From: Telmatactis stephensoni
Taxonomy: Eukaryota > Cnidaria > Anthozoa > Actiniaria > Isophelliidae
Assembly: GCA_029948255.1 (NCBI GenBank)
Contig: JALIZF010001326.1
Span: 124,001-188,000 of the forward strand
DNA: 64,000 nt
Direction of reading: 5' to 3'
Part shown: piece after piece, positions 1-10,386 of the stretch
Position numbering within the stretch: position 1 is the stretch's first letter
Layout of the letters: each line of letters starts with the position of its first letter
Position numbers and translations under genes: made by a program
The notes under the pieces: model-generated
Database searches by the model: none
Told to the model about the DNA's origin: nothing
Seen by the model: the letters and a program-made list of their open reading frames with translations, nothing else

Positions 1-1812
<1,812 letters not shown>

Positions 1813-2681
1813 ACTTTGACCGGCTCGTCTGAAGTGAAAGATGAAGATGACATTGTCGACCTTCTTACAGCTATTTCCTCAGCAAATAGCCAAACTACTC
1901 CAACAACCACACCAACCAAACCAAAACTCAGCAAAAGAGACACGGATTCCGTTCTCTCATCACTTCTTACCTCCATTGGATCGTCATCACCTTCATCAAA
2001 TGTAAACTATTTAAACGAGGTCGATAGCAATGACAGTAATTCGGACAATGACACGGGTTCTCCACCAGACAGTTTGGGTTATCCACCACTTAGTACAGAC
2101 TCTTTGACATTGAATTCAGAATCTTCGCAACGACGTGCTGATTCTCCAGAACAAATGGAATCTCCTTCACATGAATCTCCACCACAAAGTCGGGGTTCTC
2201 CTCCACTCAGTCGTGGATCTTCTATTAGTGTTGATTATCCACCACTTAATTTAGACAGTAGTATTGATAACATTATTTCAAGTAATTCGCTACAAAGATT
2301 TAGCTCCGGTTCATCACAAGAAAAGAAACTTTCTATAAGTTCTAATGAAAAACTGCAATCAGAATCAGAGGAAACTTCTTCGGATTCAGACTACGACGTG
2401 TTTGACATGTTGCATGATAATAGTGAAAAGAATACACAGAAACAATCAAATGATATCGCGAAACAAACTCAAGAGGATTTGGCTAAGATAATTGATAGTT
2501 ATGCTAGTACGCCTCCACCTTTACCTACTACACCTATCCCATCAGACGATGAAGATGACCGTCCACCACCACCACCTAGAAAAGAATCGTTGTTGAAATC
2601 ATCTGAGGATAATTGGTCTTCGGCAGAGTCTGATTTCTCCTCGCAGCCAAAAGTCAATGGATTCGTTTCGTTACACAGTAG
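1813..2681 (+). CDS. PTPN13: PTP gene exon a: Ser/Pro-rich linker
   Basis: 869 bases, opening in phase 0 after TTTTAG and closing with two bases of a codon before GTATGTG. It encodes 289 residues of low-complexity linker: many Ser, acidic patches (DEDD near the start, SDDEDD near 240), repeated SPP and YPPL motifs, and a proline run RPPPPPR near 250 that could bind SH3 or WW domains. No folded domain is visible. There is no good start codon at its beginning, so it is an internal exon. Confidence 0.88.
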
Positions 2682-5600
2682 GTATGTGCAGAAAGAAATT
2701 GCTTTCTAAAAGTTATAATTTGCGAATATCTGAAAGATAGCAGCGATAGATTAGATCTCTGCTTTCTGTCTCTTCGCGTACGAATTTAGATACCTCACAT
2801 CATGCGCGCAGAAAGCAAAGGCATCAGGCGTGATGTGCTGGCGACTTTGACTGATTTTGAAATCAGTTGGTTTTGAAATTGTCGCTCACTCAATTTGTAA
2901 TCAGTTTTTATCTACGATCAACAACCGCTGTACTGAAATGTCAATCGTTTCGTTGGCAGCTCGACAAAGAGGAATTTACAATTTATATTATTTTTGTTTT
3001 GTAGTAGTAGCGAGGGAGAGATGATGTCCAGACCCAGCCAACCCTTAGTTGACGTTACACCCGGTGGCAAGTACACAGGACACAAGTTAAAGATGTTGAT
3101 TGGTGCGCTACAGTCTAAACTGAACTCTAATGCTCCTTCAGAAGAATTTAAGGTATCTATTTCATTGGATTTGTTATTCGGTTTCCTTCTCACTTCTTTT
3201 ATTGCACCTTCAAAGTTTGTGTTGCTGCGTTGTTGTTGTTTTCATTGTTTGTGCATTGTTGTTGTGCACTGTTGTTTTGCACTGTTGTTTGTGCATTGTT
3301 GTTTGTGCATGGTCTTGTGGTTGGTGCCAGGTCTGGAATGGGACTAGCTCAGGTTACAACAAGTATTTATTGAACTACGGATCGAACTATCCAACTACAA
3401 GTCCAACTATCCAACTAGAGTCGTTTTCGTATGAGTGGGAAACTTACCGTACCGTATTGTCACTGTACCAGTATCATAGTTTCTATAAAAGTATTCGAAA
3501 TTCCTGCTGTAACCGTATCGTATCGTAACCGTACAGTGTTCCCACTCATACGAAAACCACTCTATAAATACATCTACAAGTCCAACTATACGTCCGTCTA
3601 GCAAGAGCATCTAACTTGCATCCTTTTTAAGCATATTCGCTGTGGGAAAATTCCTAACACTCAAGTGTTTGTCTGGTCGAACACTTGAGTGTTTACAGGA
3701 TGTGGCATGTCCTTGCTAGATTAGATCGACACGATACATACAATAATTTTTATTAGTACTATAAATAACTTTCGAAATTAGCACTACCCAACAGTTATAA
3801 TTTTCATCGTTGGTTGATTCAGCACCTCGTTGGTTCCTATGTGTTTTAGTACCTTTTCTGGAGTTTTGTGTTCAGTATGTTGTAGCTGTCGCTGGTTTTG
3901 TCGTTGTTGGCGCTGTTATGGCTGGTGCTGCTGTTATCGCTGCTATATTTATAATATGATATTGTTCCTTATCAGGCGTTAAGAGGAATTAAGCCAACTG
4001 ATGGTTGTGAAGCCGCTAAACATCCTGATAACAAAGAGAAAAACAGATACAGAAACGTCTTACCATGTAAGTTGGCAAACATACCCACCACAGTTAAAGT
4101 TGCTGACAGGCTGTTTCAGTTAACGTTTAAATATTATTTCACTTTCAGTCGATGCAACCAGAGTACGACTTAGCGGCGAGGGTAACGATGATTATATCAA
4201 TGCCAGTCATATAAGAGTTCCAGTAGGACAGGACACATATCATTACATAGCTACACAGGTAATAAGGATAGTGTTTTTAAAATATTGTGGGAAACCATTT
4301 GAGTGCATTGATATCATTAAAGTGTCAGCAAAGATACCACTGAAGTGTTTTGGGAAACCATTTGAATGCAAATATACCATAAAAGTATCAGCAAAGATAA
4401 CACTGAAGTGTTTTCGGAAGCCATTTGAATGCAATGATACCATTAAAGTGTCAGCAAGGATACCAATGAAGTGTTTTGGCAAACCGCTTGAATGCAATGA
4501 TACCATTAAAGTGTCAGCAAGGATACCAATGAAGTGTTTTGGCAAACCGCTTAAATGCGTTGATACCATTAAAGTGTCAGTAAGGATACCAGTGAAGTGT
4601 TTTGGGAAACCAATTGGATGCCGTGGTACCATTGAAGTGTCGTGGTATGCCAGTTGAATGCAGGGATACCATTAAACTGTTGATTTGTCGTTACAATTTA
4701 ACGCATAAGTCTAAACTATTTGGCACCTCTTTCCGTGCATTGCGTTACGATCGTTGGTAGAATTATTGACCTTTCTTTTTTCATCCAGCTGTTCATTTAA
4801 TTAAATTAATAATTTGATCGATTTTTCTTTTAAGTTCCTCAACCACACTTTCTTTCGCTCACTGGTGCATTTCAATTTTTAGACGATCATTCACTCTTTG
4901 GCCCTATATAAGAATTCCTTGAGTTTATATTTCCAATGTTTATTTCAGGGACCGTTACCCAACACCATTAGAGACTTTTGGCAGATGATTTGGGAACAAG
5001 GTATCGAGGTGATTGCCATGGTAACGCTAGAACACGAAGGAGGCAAAGTAAATATCATAATAAAGAACCAGTTAGTGTTTGCAGCCGCACAGTTTGCTTA
5101 TTAATATCACTGTTGTTTACTAGGCAAAGTGTAGTAAATACTGGCCAGATTCACCAGATAAACCATTGCTGGTACCCAGGTAAGACGTATAGTATGTTAG
5201 AGTTGAACTACACAAGACTCTCACCTCTACACCCCCACCGTTTGAGCACCTCACTTCATTTCAAAATCCTGAGTTTTGGTCCAATCGAGAGAGTAGAAAC
5301 TGGAAAGAAAGAAAAATTTACATATAGGCTGTCCTTAGAGATGTTGTAGAGAGTACACTGTTTGTTTGCATATTAATAACCAATTCTGTGGCATTTGTCT
5401 TGCAGTTTTGAGGTGTCTCTCCAAGAAAAAAATACATCTGAATCCTTCGTGGAAAGAAAAATATCACTGAAACACCTTGAGGTTAGTAGTACATGAAATA
5501 CAGTATGGGTTGCATCTATGTAAGACATGAATCAATGTTAGAGTGATTATTATTGTTGTTATTCCAGACTGGTGACAGTATCAATGTAATCCATCTCAAC

Positions 5601-6968
5601 TTTACTACCTGGCCTGACCATGGAGTACCTAAGGTAAGACAAAAACACTTTTCAGTTTTTATGAGACTGCGCTGATTAAGGAGCTGACAAACAGCACTTG
5701 CGTATAACAGGAGTGTCCCGAGCACTGCTACTTTCCTGATACCGGAGGCTTTTTCTGCAGTATTGTGCAAAACACAAATTGCACCGTATGTCCGCCCCAG
5801 CAACAGTTGCAAGTTTAGGATCGAGCTCGACTTCTGAGACTGTTATTGCGCGCAACATAGCTGGGGTGACCACACGGTGCAACTGTGTTGCGCGCAATGT
5901 TGCAAGAAAGGTTTTATCGGCCAACGGTATCTGGGCCTTATGTGATTGTCTTATCACAGATGATACCTTCGAGAACCTACTAGGGCGGCAAAGATGGGTG
6001 GGGATACTAAGAGTTAGGTAAGAGAGGAAACCGCGTAACGCCCTGGTTCACCTACAACGCCCAGGTGCTAGGTCTCGGATATTAACCTAGTTTTTCTGTG
6101 TTTTCTAGTGTTCTGTAGAGATAGTTCAGTTTGTCAAGTACATGAGGCATTTAACATCAACACAAGCACCCATACTTGTCCACTGTAGTGCTGGTATTGG
6201 GCGAACTGGTGCATTGATTACTGTAGATGTTGCACTTGGTCTTATGCACAGGGATCTACTGGTAGGTGATACACCCACTGATATAGAAGAACCAGTTAAC
6301 TGGATGGCTTTTTAACGGATTGACGAACTATTTGGTGACTTACTGATTATATACTCTGCTTGCCTGATTGGATGTCCAAACGGATAAATAAGAGTGAATG
6401 ATAAAACGAGTGACAGGACGACAGAATGAACGAACGAACGACTGAATGAGGAAATGAACGAAGGACCAAATGAACAAACGAAGGACAGAATGAATGACTA
6501 ATTAACTGAATGACTATATGAATAGACTGAAAGAATGAATGGCCAAACGACTGAATGAATGAAAAAATGACTGATTTGACATAAATGAATGGATAAATAA
6601 CTAACTGAAAAACTGAATGAACGAACGACTGAATGACTTTACGAATCAATAAACCTTATAAATAAACTCCATTAAACAAAAGGGTAAAGCATTCATTTTC
6701 ATTTTTTATATTTTCAGTTTGATGTTGATAAAATCATTCGTATTCTACGTGAACAGCGACAAGGAATGATACAGACAAAGGTAACAATCATCTTTATTAA
6801 ACTATGCTACACATAAATTCCTACATTTCCTTCGTCCCCGGAACAGTCCGCCCTCCTCGCCCCTCAGAAGAATTTTGCGATGATTAACGGTTCGTTTTTG
6901 TTTTTCAGGACCAATACATCTTCTGCTACAAAGCTTGTCTAGAAGTACTACGGTCGCTTGTAGTTTGA
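1813..6968 (+). CDS. PTPN13: Protein tyrosine phosphatase, PTPN13-like, C-terminal part (11 exons)
   Basis: Seen: exons 1813-2681, 3005-3152, 3976-4066, 4149-4258, 4949-5047, 5124-5179, 5406-5481, 5568-5633, 6109-6261, 6718-6780 and 6909-6968, each with AG/GT borders, join into 596 in-frame codons and a TGA. Residues 1-289 are a Ser/Pro/Asp-rich linker. About 300-596 form a full classical PTP domain with NRY (362-364), [19 protein letters not shown] (498-502), the signature [10 protein letters not shown] with Cys531 and Arg537, and QTKDQY with Gln575. All catalytic residues are intact, so it should dephosphorylate phosphotyrosine. The end of the domain ([20 protein letters not shown], then QYIFCYK) looks like PTPN13 (FAP-1/PTP-BL), a cytosolic scaffold with KIND, FERM and PDZ domains in front. 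Those would lie before position 1, so the gene is cut by the window edge. PTPN3, PTPN4 or PTPN20 relatives are less likely. Confidence 0.93.
3005..3152 (+). CDS. PTPN13: PTP gene exon b: N-terminal edge of the PTP domain
   Basis: Starts after the first AG of TAGTAGTAG and ends at AAG before GTATCT. The split codon with exon a gives Ser. It encodes a short Ser/Glu linker and then [20 protein letters not shown], leading into the first helix of the domain. Three AGs in register make the exact start ambiguous by 3 or 6 bases. Confidence 0.9.
3423..3557. mobile_element. MITE-like inverted-repeat element in PTP intron
   Basis: A perfect 19-bp inverted repeat (GTTTTCGTATGAGTGGGAA at 3423-3441 and its reverse complement at 3539-3557) encloses about 97 bases that contain short GTACCGTA-type repeats. 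The architecture is that of a small non-autonomous DNA transposon. No clear target-site duplication was found. Confidence 0.6.
3656..3693. repeat. Short hairpin in PTP intron
   Basis: AACACTCAAGTGTT at 3656-3669 is the reverse complement of 3680-3693, with a 10-base loop. Each arm is itself nearly palindromic. Confidence 0.7.
3976..4066 (+). CDS. PTPN13: PTP gene exon c: NRY phosphotyrosine-recognition loop
   Basis: 91 bases between TTATCAG and GTAAGT. Encodes [19 protein letters not shown] followed by [11 protein letters not shown]. The KNRY segment is the conserved phosphotyrosine-recognition loop of classical PTPs. It ends with one base of the next codon. Confidence 0.95.
4149..4258 (+). 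CDS. PTPN13: PTP gene exon d: FDATRV and DYINAS motifs
   Basis: 110 bases after CTTTCAG. The split codon gives Phe of FDATRVRL. It carries [10 protein letters not shown] and ends HYIATQ before GTAATA. Its reading frame stays open into the following intron to a TGA at 4655-4657 (see findings). Confidence 0.95.
4287..4680. repeat. 63-bp minisatellite in PTP intron, about six copies
   Basis: Units repeat every 63 bases (landmark AAACC at 4292, 4355, about 4418, 4481, 4544 and 4607), with a degenerate last copy. The unit is a multiple of three, so frames stay open on both strands. The plus frame gives a 21-residue repeat with core [17 protein letters not shown]. Confidence 0.95.
4949..5047 (+). 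CDS. PTPN13: PTP gene exon e: GPLPNT and FWQMIWEQ motifs
   Basis: 33 codons after TTATTTCAG. Encodes [17 protein letters not shown] and [15 protein letters not shown], standard core PTP motifs, and ends before GTAAAT in phase 0. Confidence 0.95.
5124..5179 (+). CDS. PTPN13: PTP gene exon f: KCSKYWPD motif
   Basis: 56 bases after TTTACTAG. Encodes [18 protein letters not shown] plus two bases of a codon before GTAAGA. KC..YWP is the conserved strand motif of PTP domains. Confidence 0.93.
5406..5481 (+). CDS. PTPN13: PTP gene exon g: beta-strand region
   Basis: 76 bases after TCTTGCAG. Encodes [19 protein letters not shown] and ISLKHLE, the variable strands between the KYWP and WPD motifs. 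Donor GTTAGT. Confidence 0.92.
5568..5633 (+). CDS. PTPN13: PTP gene exon h: WPD loop
   Basis: 22 codons after TATTCCAG, ending AAG before GTAAGA. Encodes [16 protein letters not shown]. Asp500 of WPD is the general acid of catalysis and is intact. Confidence 0.95.
5680..6010. repeat. Repeat-like block inside PTP intron
   Basis: The intron between the WPD and signature exons contains inverted GTTGCGCGCAA-type words (near 5846-5858 and 5886-5900) and a higher GC content than its surroundings. It looks like an inserted, decayed mobile element. Open frames here are short and carry no recognisable domain. Confidence 0.35.
6109..6261 (+). CDS. PTPN13: PTP gene exon i: catalytic signature [10 protein letters not shown]
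   Basis: 51 codons after TTTTCTAG. The P-loop [14 protein letters not shown] carries the nucleophile Cys531 (codon at 6184-6186) and Arg537. It ends [10 protein letters not shown] before GTAGGT. Confidence 0.97.
6375..6650. repeat. Degenerate GAAT/GAAC tetranucleotide repeat
   Basis: The intron between exons i and j is filled with imperfect units such as GAATGAACGAACGACT. The minus-strand open frame across it is low complexity and not a gene. Confidence 0.85.
6718..6780 (+). CDS. PTPN13: PTP gene exon j: Q-loop
   Basis: 21 codons after TATTTTCAG. Encodes [19 protein letters not shown] then TK. The glutamine of GMIQT is the water-positioning Q-loop residue. The segment is PTPN13-like. Donor GTAACA. 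Confidence 0.95.
6909..6968 (+). CDS. PTPN13: PTP gene exon k: terminal exon with stop
   Basis: After TGTTTTTCAG. Encodes [19 protein letters not shown] and stops at TGA 6966-6968. The short tail after the last helix is normal for a PTP placed at the C terminus. Confidence 0.95.
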   Translation, partial: DQYIFCYKACLEVLRSLVV

Positions 6969-7540
6969 TAAGACCCATACCACGTGGCTAAATTCAACGT
7001 GTTTTAACAGAGACATCTAGTAACGACACATTTTCATGGTCAGCGTGACATCGTAACGTGCGTGACGTCTACATCGTGGCAAATCAGCGTTACATCCTTA
7101 CTGTGTATAACGGACACTCATTGTAATCGAAGTGGCGAGTTTTGAACATCAGCGTATCATCAATTAGCGTGACAACAAAGCGTGACAACGTTAGAAATCA
7201 TGTAAGAAAGCACGTCATCAATCGACGTGACGATCTTAGTCTGCGTGACAAAGCAGCGTGACATGGAGTTTGGAGATACTTTTTCATTTCTTTGAAGAAA
7301 GTAAACGAACTTCCTAGTATATCAATGGAAATATCAGCAACGACATTTACTCAAGTTGCGGTAGCAAAGAGACATTGTACTTAGCCCTGTATGGGGTGGT
7401 GTTGCAGCTGCTACACTACTGCCTGTATGAGATATATTTTTGGAAGCAGTATATGTGGACAGTTGATTTTATACAGTATAAACAAAAGCCTTCCAAAAAC
7501 TATTATGTGTGATGGAAAGAAGAATTAGTGGTGTAGTGTT
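6969..7540 (+). other. 3' UTR or 3' flank of the PTP gene with repeated GCGTGAC
   Basis: Follows the TGA. The heptamer GCGTGAC occurs at 7043, 7060, 7167, 7180, 7243 and 7256, with ACGTGAC at 7225 and weaker variants between. I see no canonical AATAAA before 8691, so the polyadenylation site is not placed. Confidence 0.5.
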
Positions 7541-7550
7541 TGCGGTCATG

Positions 7551-7636
7551 TAGTCTCCTACACAGCCGCAGTTTGTGTCACGCAAGGCTTGGGTCTAAGC
7601 CTTGCGTGACACAAACTGCGGCTACGTGCGAGACTG
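7551..7636. mobile_element. Hairpin MITE with 9-bp target-site duplication
   Basis: Perfect 26-bp arms (7565-7590 and 7597-7622) with a 6-base loop. Pairing extends less perfectly to AGTCTC (7552) and GAGACT (to 7635). GCGGTCATG flanks it directly at 7542-7550 and 7637-7645. A 9-bp duplication is typical of Mutator-like transposons. Confidence 0.8.
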
Positions 7637-7947
7637 GCGGTCATGCATAGTGATATATTTTAGATACATTTTACATGCTGTACATTTACTATCTCGATTG
7701 AAAAGTGATTTTAAATGTCAATGAGATGTATAAATTTCTGTATATAATATGAATGAATATACAGCTATTGCAATTAGGTTGTCTTGGAGAAAGGTATAGA
7801 AGACGGTGATGGATGGTGGGTATTATTAGGAATCGTTGTGCCACGACCCTACCAGTAAAGACCTCAAATGGTGGGTTTCATGGCTTGTTAAGCTTAACTT
7901 TGTAGATAGCTCCACCCATCATTCTCTTTGGTACATCTATGGTTTTT

Positions 7948-8055
7948 CCCAACCTCGTTCCCAGGCTCTCCCTTCTCGCTTTTTTTTTCAAAATGGCGAG
8001 CGCCCGCCATTTTGAAAAAAAAAGCGAGAAGGGAGAGCCTGGGAACGAGGTTGGG
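7948..8055. mobile_element. 108-bp near-perfect palindrome (MITE)
   Basis: Two perfectly complementary 51-bp arms (7948-7998 and 8005-8055) around a 6-base loop. The outer ends read CCCAACCTCGTTCCC and its complement. From memory, similar ends recur in marine invertebrate genomes, but this was not checked. Confidence 0.8.
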
Positions 8056-8079
8056 TTTTCACTTTTAGACTGGTTCCAC

Positions 8080-8190
8080 AAGTCAGTCTTTTCGCTCCCC
8101 AGTTGGGCTTCCTGTGGTGGTCGCTCACCAAACAGTACAATGAAAGGAGCGAGAACTACGACTTATGTAATCAGTCTCTTCTGTTTTCTG
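8080..8190. repeat. Dispersed repeat shared with 48.3 kb
   Basis: The core GTTGGGCTTCCTGTGG, then TCGCTCA and later ACTTATG..ATCAGTCT, matches 48293-48400 in the same order and orientation with scattered differences. Confidence 0.7.
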
Positions 8191-8230
8191 CAAGACAACC
8201 TGGATTGAAGTTGACTTATTGAAGGATACT

Positions 8231-8295
8231 AGACTCTTCCTCAGTCCCTGCTCGGCGACAGAGTGAACGACCGAGCAGGGACTGAGGAAGAGTCT
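8231..8295. mobile_element. Perfect 25-bp inverted repeat hairpin
   Basis: 8231-8255 and 8271-8295 are exact reverse complements around a 15-base loop. The arms begin AGACTCTTCCTCAGTCCCTG. No convincing target-site duplication. Confidence 0.75.
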
Positions 8296-8324
8296 ACAAT
8301 GATACATTTTAATATGATACATTG

Positions 8325-8434
8325 TTAGCCCGAATTTCAGCCGTCTTCTGTAAGTCGCTTTTCTCTTCTAGAAAGCGGATATCTCTCTAGGAGACAAATA
8401 GCGATTGAGATGAGACGGTAGAAATTCAGGGTAA
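8325..8434. mobile_element. 110-bp MITE with 7-8 bp target-site duplication
   Basis: Imperfect terminal inverted repeats of about 22 bp (18 matching; TTAGCCCGAATTTC end) are bounded by TACATTG at 8318-8324 and 8435-8441, extendable to 8 bp if the end is shifted by one base. Size and duplication fit a hAT-type MITE. Confidence 0.6.
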
Positions 8435-9856
8435 TACATTGCCTTGTTAAGACGAACGAATATTTACGGGCCCTAAGTACTTCGTGATATCAAAGTTCTC
8501 TAATCCTTTTACAGTATACAGTGACAGAAGCCCCGTAAACACCTCAGCTCATTTTGCAAAAATATTAATGCAAGTTCAATACACAAGCTTAACTAACCAG
8601 AGTGAGAAGAAATGTGACTAGCCCAGTGCAACGGGAATTTTAATTTTATTTCTTGAATCTTAACATATAACACTCAATTTTACACGAAAAAATAAAACTA
8701 TTTTAGGCGTGGAGGGAGTATAGAACACTTCAACAATTTTAAAACTCAAAGAGGGACTATATAATGTATATTTTGATTAAAGCAGGTCGTCATCGACAAC
8801 AATCACTATAAACTGTAGTCTGTGTTTATTCATTGTTATTCAATTGAACTACAGTCTGTGCTTATTCATTATTTGTGGGACTCATGTAAATCAGTGGATC
8901 TCGAAAAGTCTCGTGTGCTCGTCATGTCTGGATGGAATTAATGGCCAAACCTGTTGGACGAAACATTCTATTACACCGGCTTACAGCGCAACACTTGCGA
9001 TGAAATATGGTGCGTGCAATAACGAGTCTCCCTCGCAGCCGTGTTAAGCCTCGTCACGCAACGACAAAAATTCTTAAGAGAGTTAAGGGCATTTGGCCCA
9101 CTCAAATTCTAGGTATCCCCTCCCCACTAGACTGCATCAATGTTGTACCAAAAGGTAAGCAATGCTGTAGACAAGATTGTGTACCAAGCTCGACATTGAG
9201 TAAGGGGAAAGAACACTATCTGAAGTCATTACATCATGAACAACGCCACGCGAATTTTCCGATTTGTGTTAAGACTTTTGCGCTTTTCGTGCTGGTGCAT
9301 GGTTTATAAGAAATTCATGACGAAATTTACAACAATTACCTTGTGACATCAAGGCGGACCATTTCTTCCGGCCATTCATAGATCGTAATATTTTTGGTAA
9401 AAACCGACCAAATTGAAATTTGTTAATGTGGAATCCGTGTACATCAAATACACAATACATAAAATGAACTTTTGTTTTTCCAAGGTAAAACCTACATCAC
9501 TAATAAAAGCTCTTATCAAGTAGTCTATAACGTGAGAAAATAAATTCGGTGATTCGCGCAAAAACTCCAAAAGGACGGGATCCCTGTGGTGAAAGTTTAC
9601 AAATCGAAGATATTTCTATACCAATGACTCGCTTTTATAAGACTAACCCCAGTTGATATTTCGTGATAAAAAGAGAAATAAAAATTGGAAATATGAGCAA
9701 AAACGTAATTTTTTGGGGGTATCAGTCGGGTTTTTTTTGTCATAAAATTCTCAGTTTTGCGAAAAACCAACTACGGATCATTGCAGCCCCTATAGACACA
9801 AGCTTTCCAGTGATATGTTTTGTTGGTAATAAATAAAGCAGATTTTAAGATCCATG

Positions 9857-10130
9857 CAAGAGACCATAATACTAAGAGAGCGAAGCTCAGTATTGATGTC
9901 TGTGCCATGTTCGTGGCGGCTAAGGCTATTTTTAGTAACTTCGCCATCGCGCGCAAGGCTCTTAAACAATAGAATTCAAACGGTCCCGTCCGCGCGCACG
10001 TCAAAAATCAAATTCTATTGGTCGAGGGACTTGCGCGCGCGATGGCGAAGTTACTAAAAATAGCCTTAGTCGCCACGAACATCGCACAGACATCAATACT
10101 GAGCTTCGCTCTTAGTATTATGGTCTCTTG
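9857..10130. mobile_element. 274-bp fold-back MITE with 7-8 bp target-site duplication
   Basis: Long arms of about 120 bp (9857-9977 and about 10010-10130) are nearly complementary and start CAAGAGACCATAATACTAAG. ATCCATG flanks both ends (9850-9856 and 10131-10137). The length of the duplication and the CAAGAG terminus suggest a hAT-derived element. No transposase is encoded. Confidence 0.82.
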
Positions 10131-10296
10131 ATCCATGCTTATATCAATGGAGGCTCTGAAGTTAGTTTTTCGTGAAACTGAAATATCTGAGGATTTTATG
10201 AGAAAGTTGTTTGAATTTCAAAAGAATCATTTAATTTTTTGTTCTTATTTTTCAATTTTTATTTTACTGATTATCAAAAAAACTTAATCTATTTAA

Positions 10297-10386
10297 CAAA
10301 TAAATAAGGCTAGGCTGTGGTTTATACTCTGATGAAGCACGACTGTTTCATCAGAGTATAAACCACAGCCTAGCCTTATTTATTTG
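10297..10386. mobile_element. 90-bp hairpin with 40-bp perfect arms
   Basis: 10297-10336 and 10347-10386 are exact reverse complements with a 10-base loop. The right edge touches the left terminal repeat of the next element at 10387, so it may be a nested or compound insertion. Confidence 0.8.

Noticed and set aside
5676..5957. 93-codon minus frame inside the PTP gene
   Set aside because: Lies wholly in an intron within repeat-like sequence. No motif recognised.
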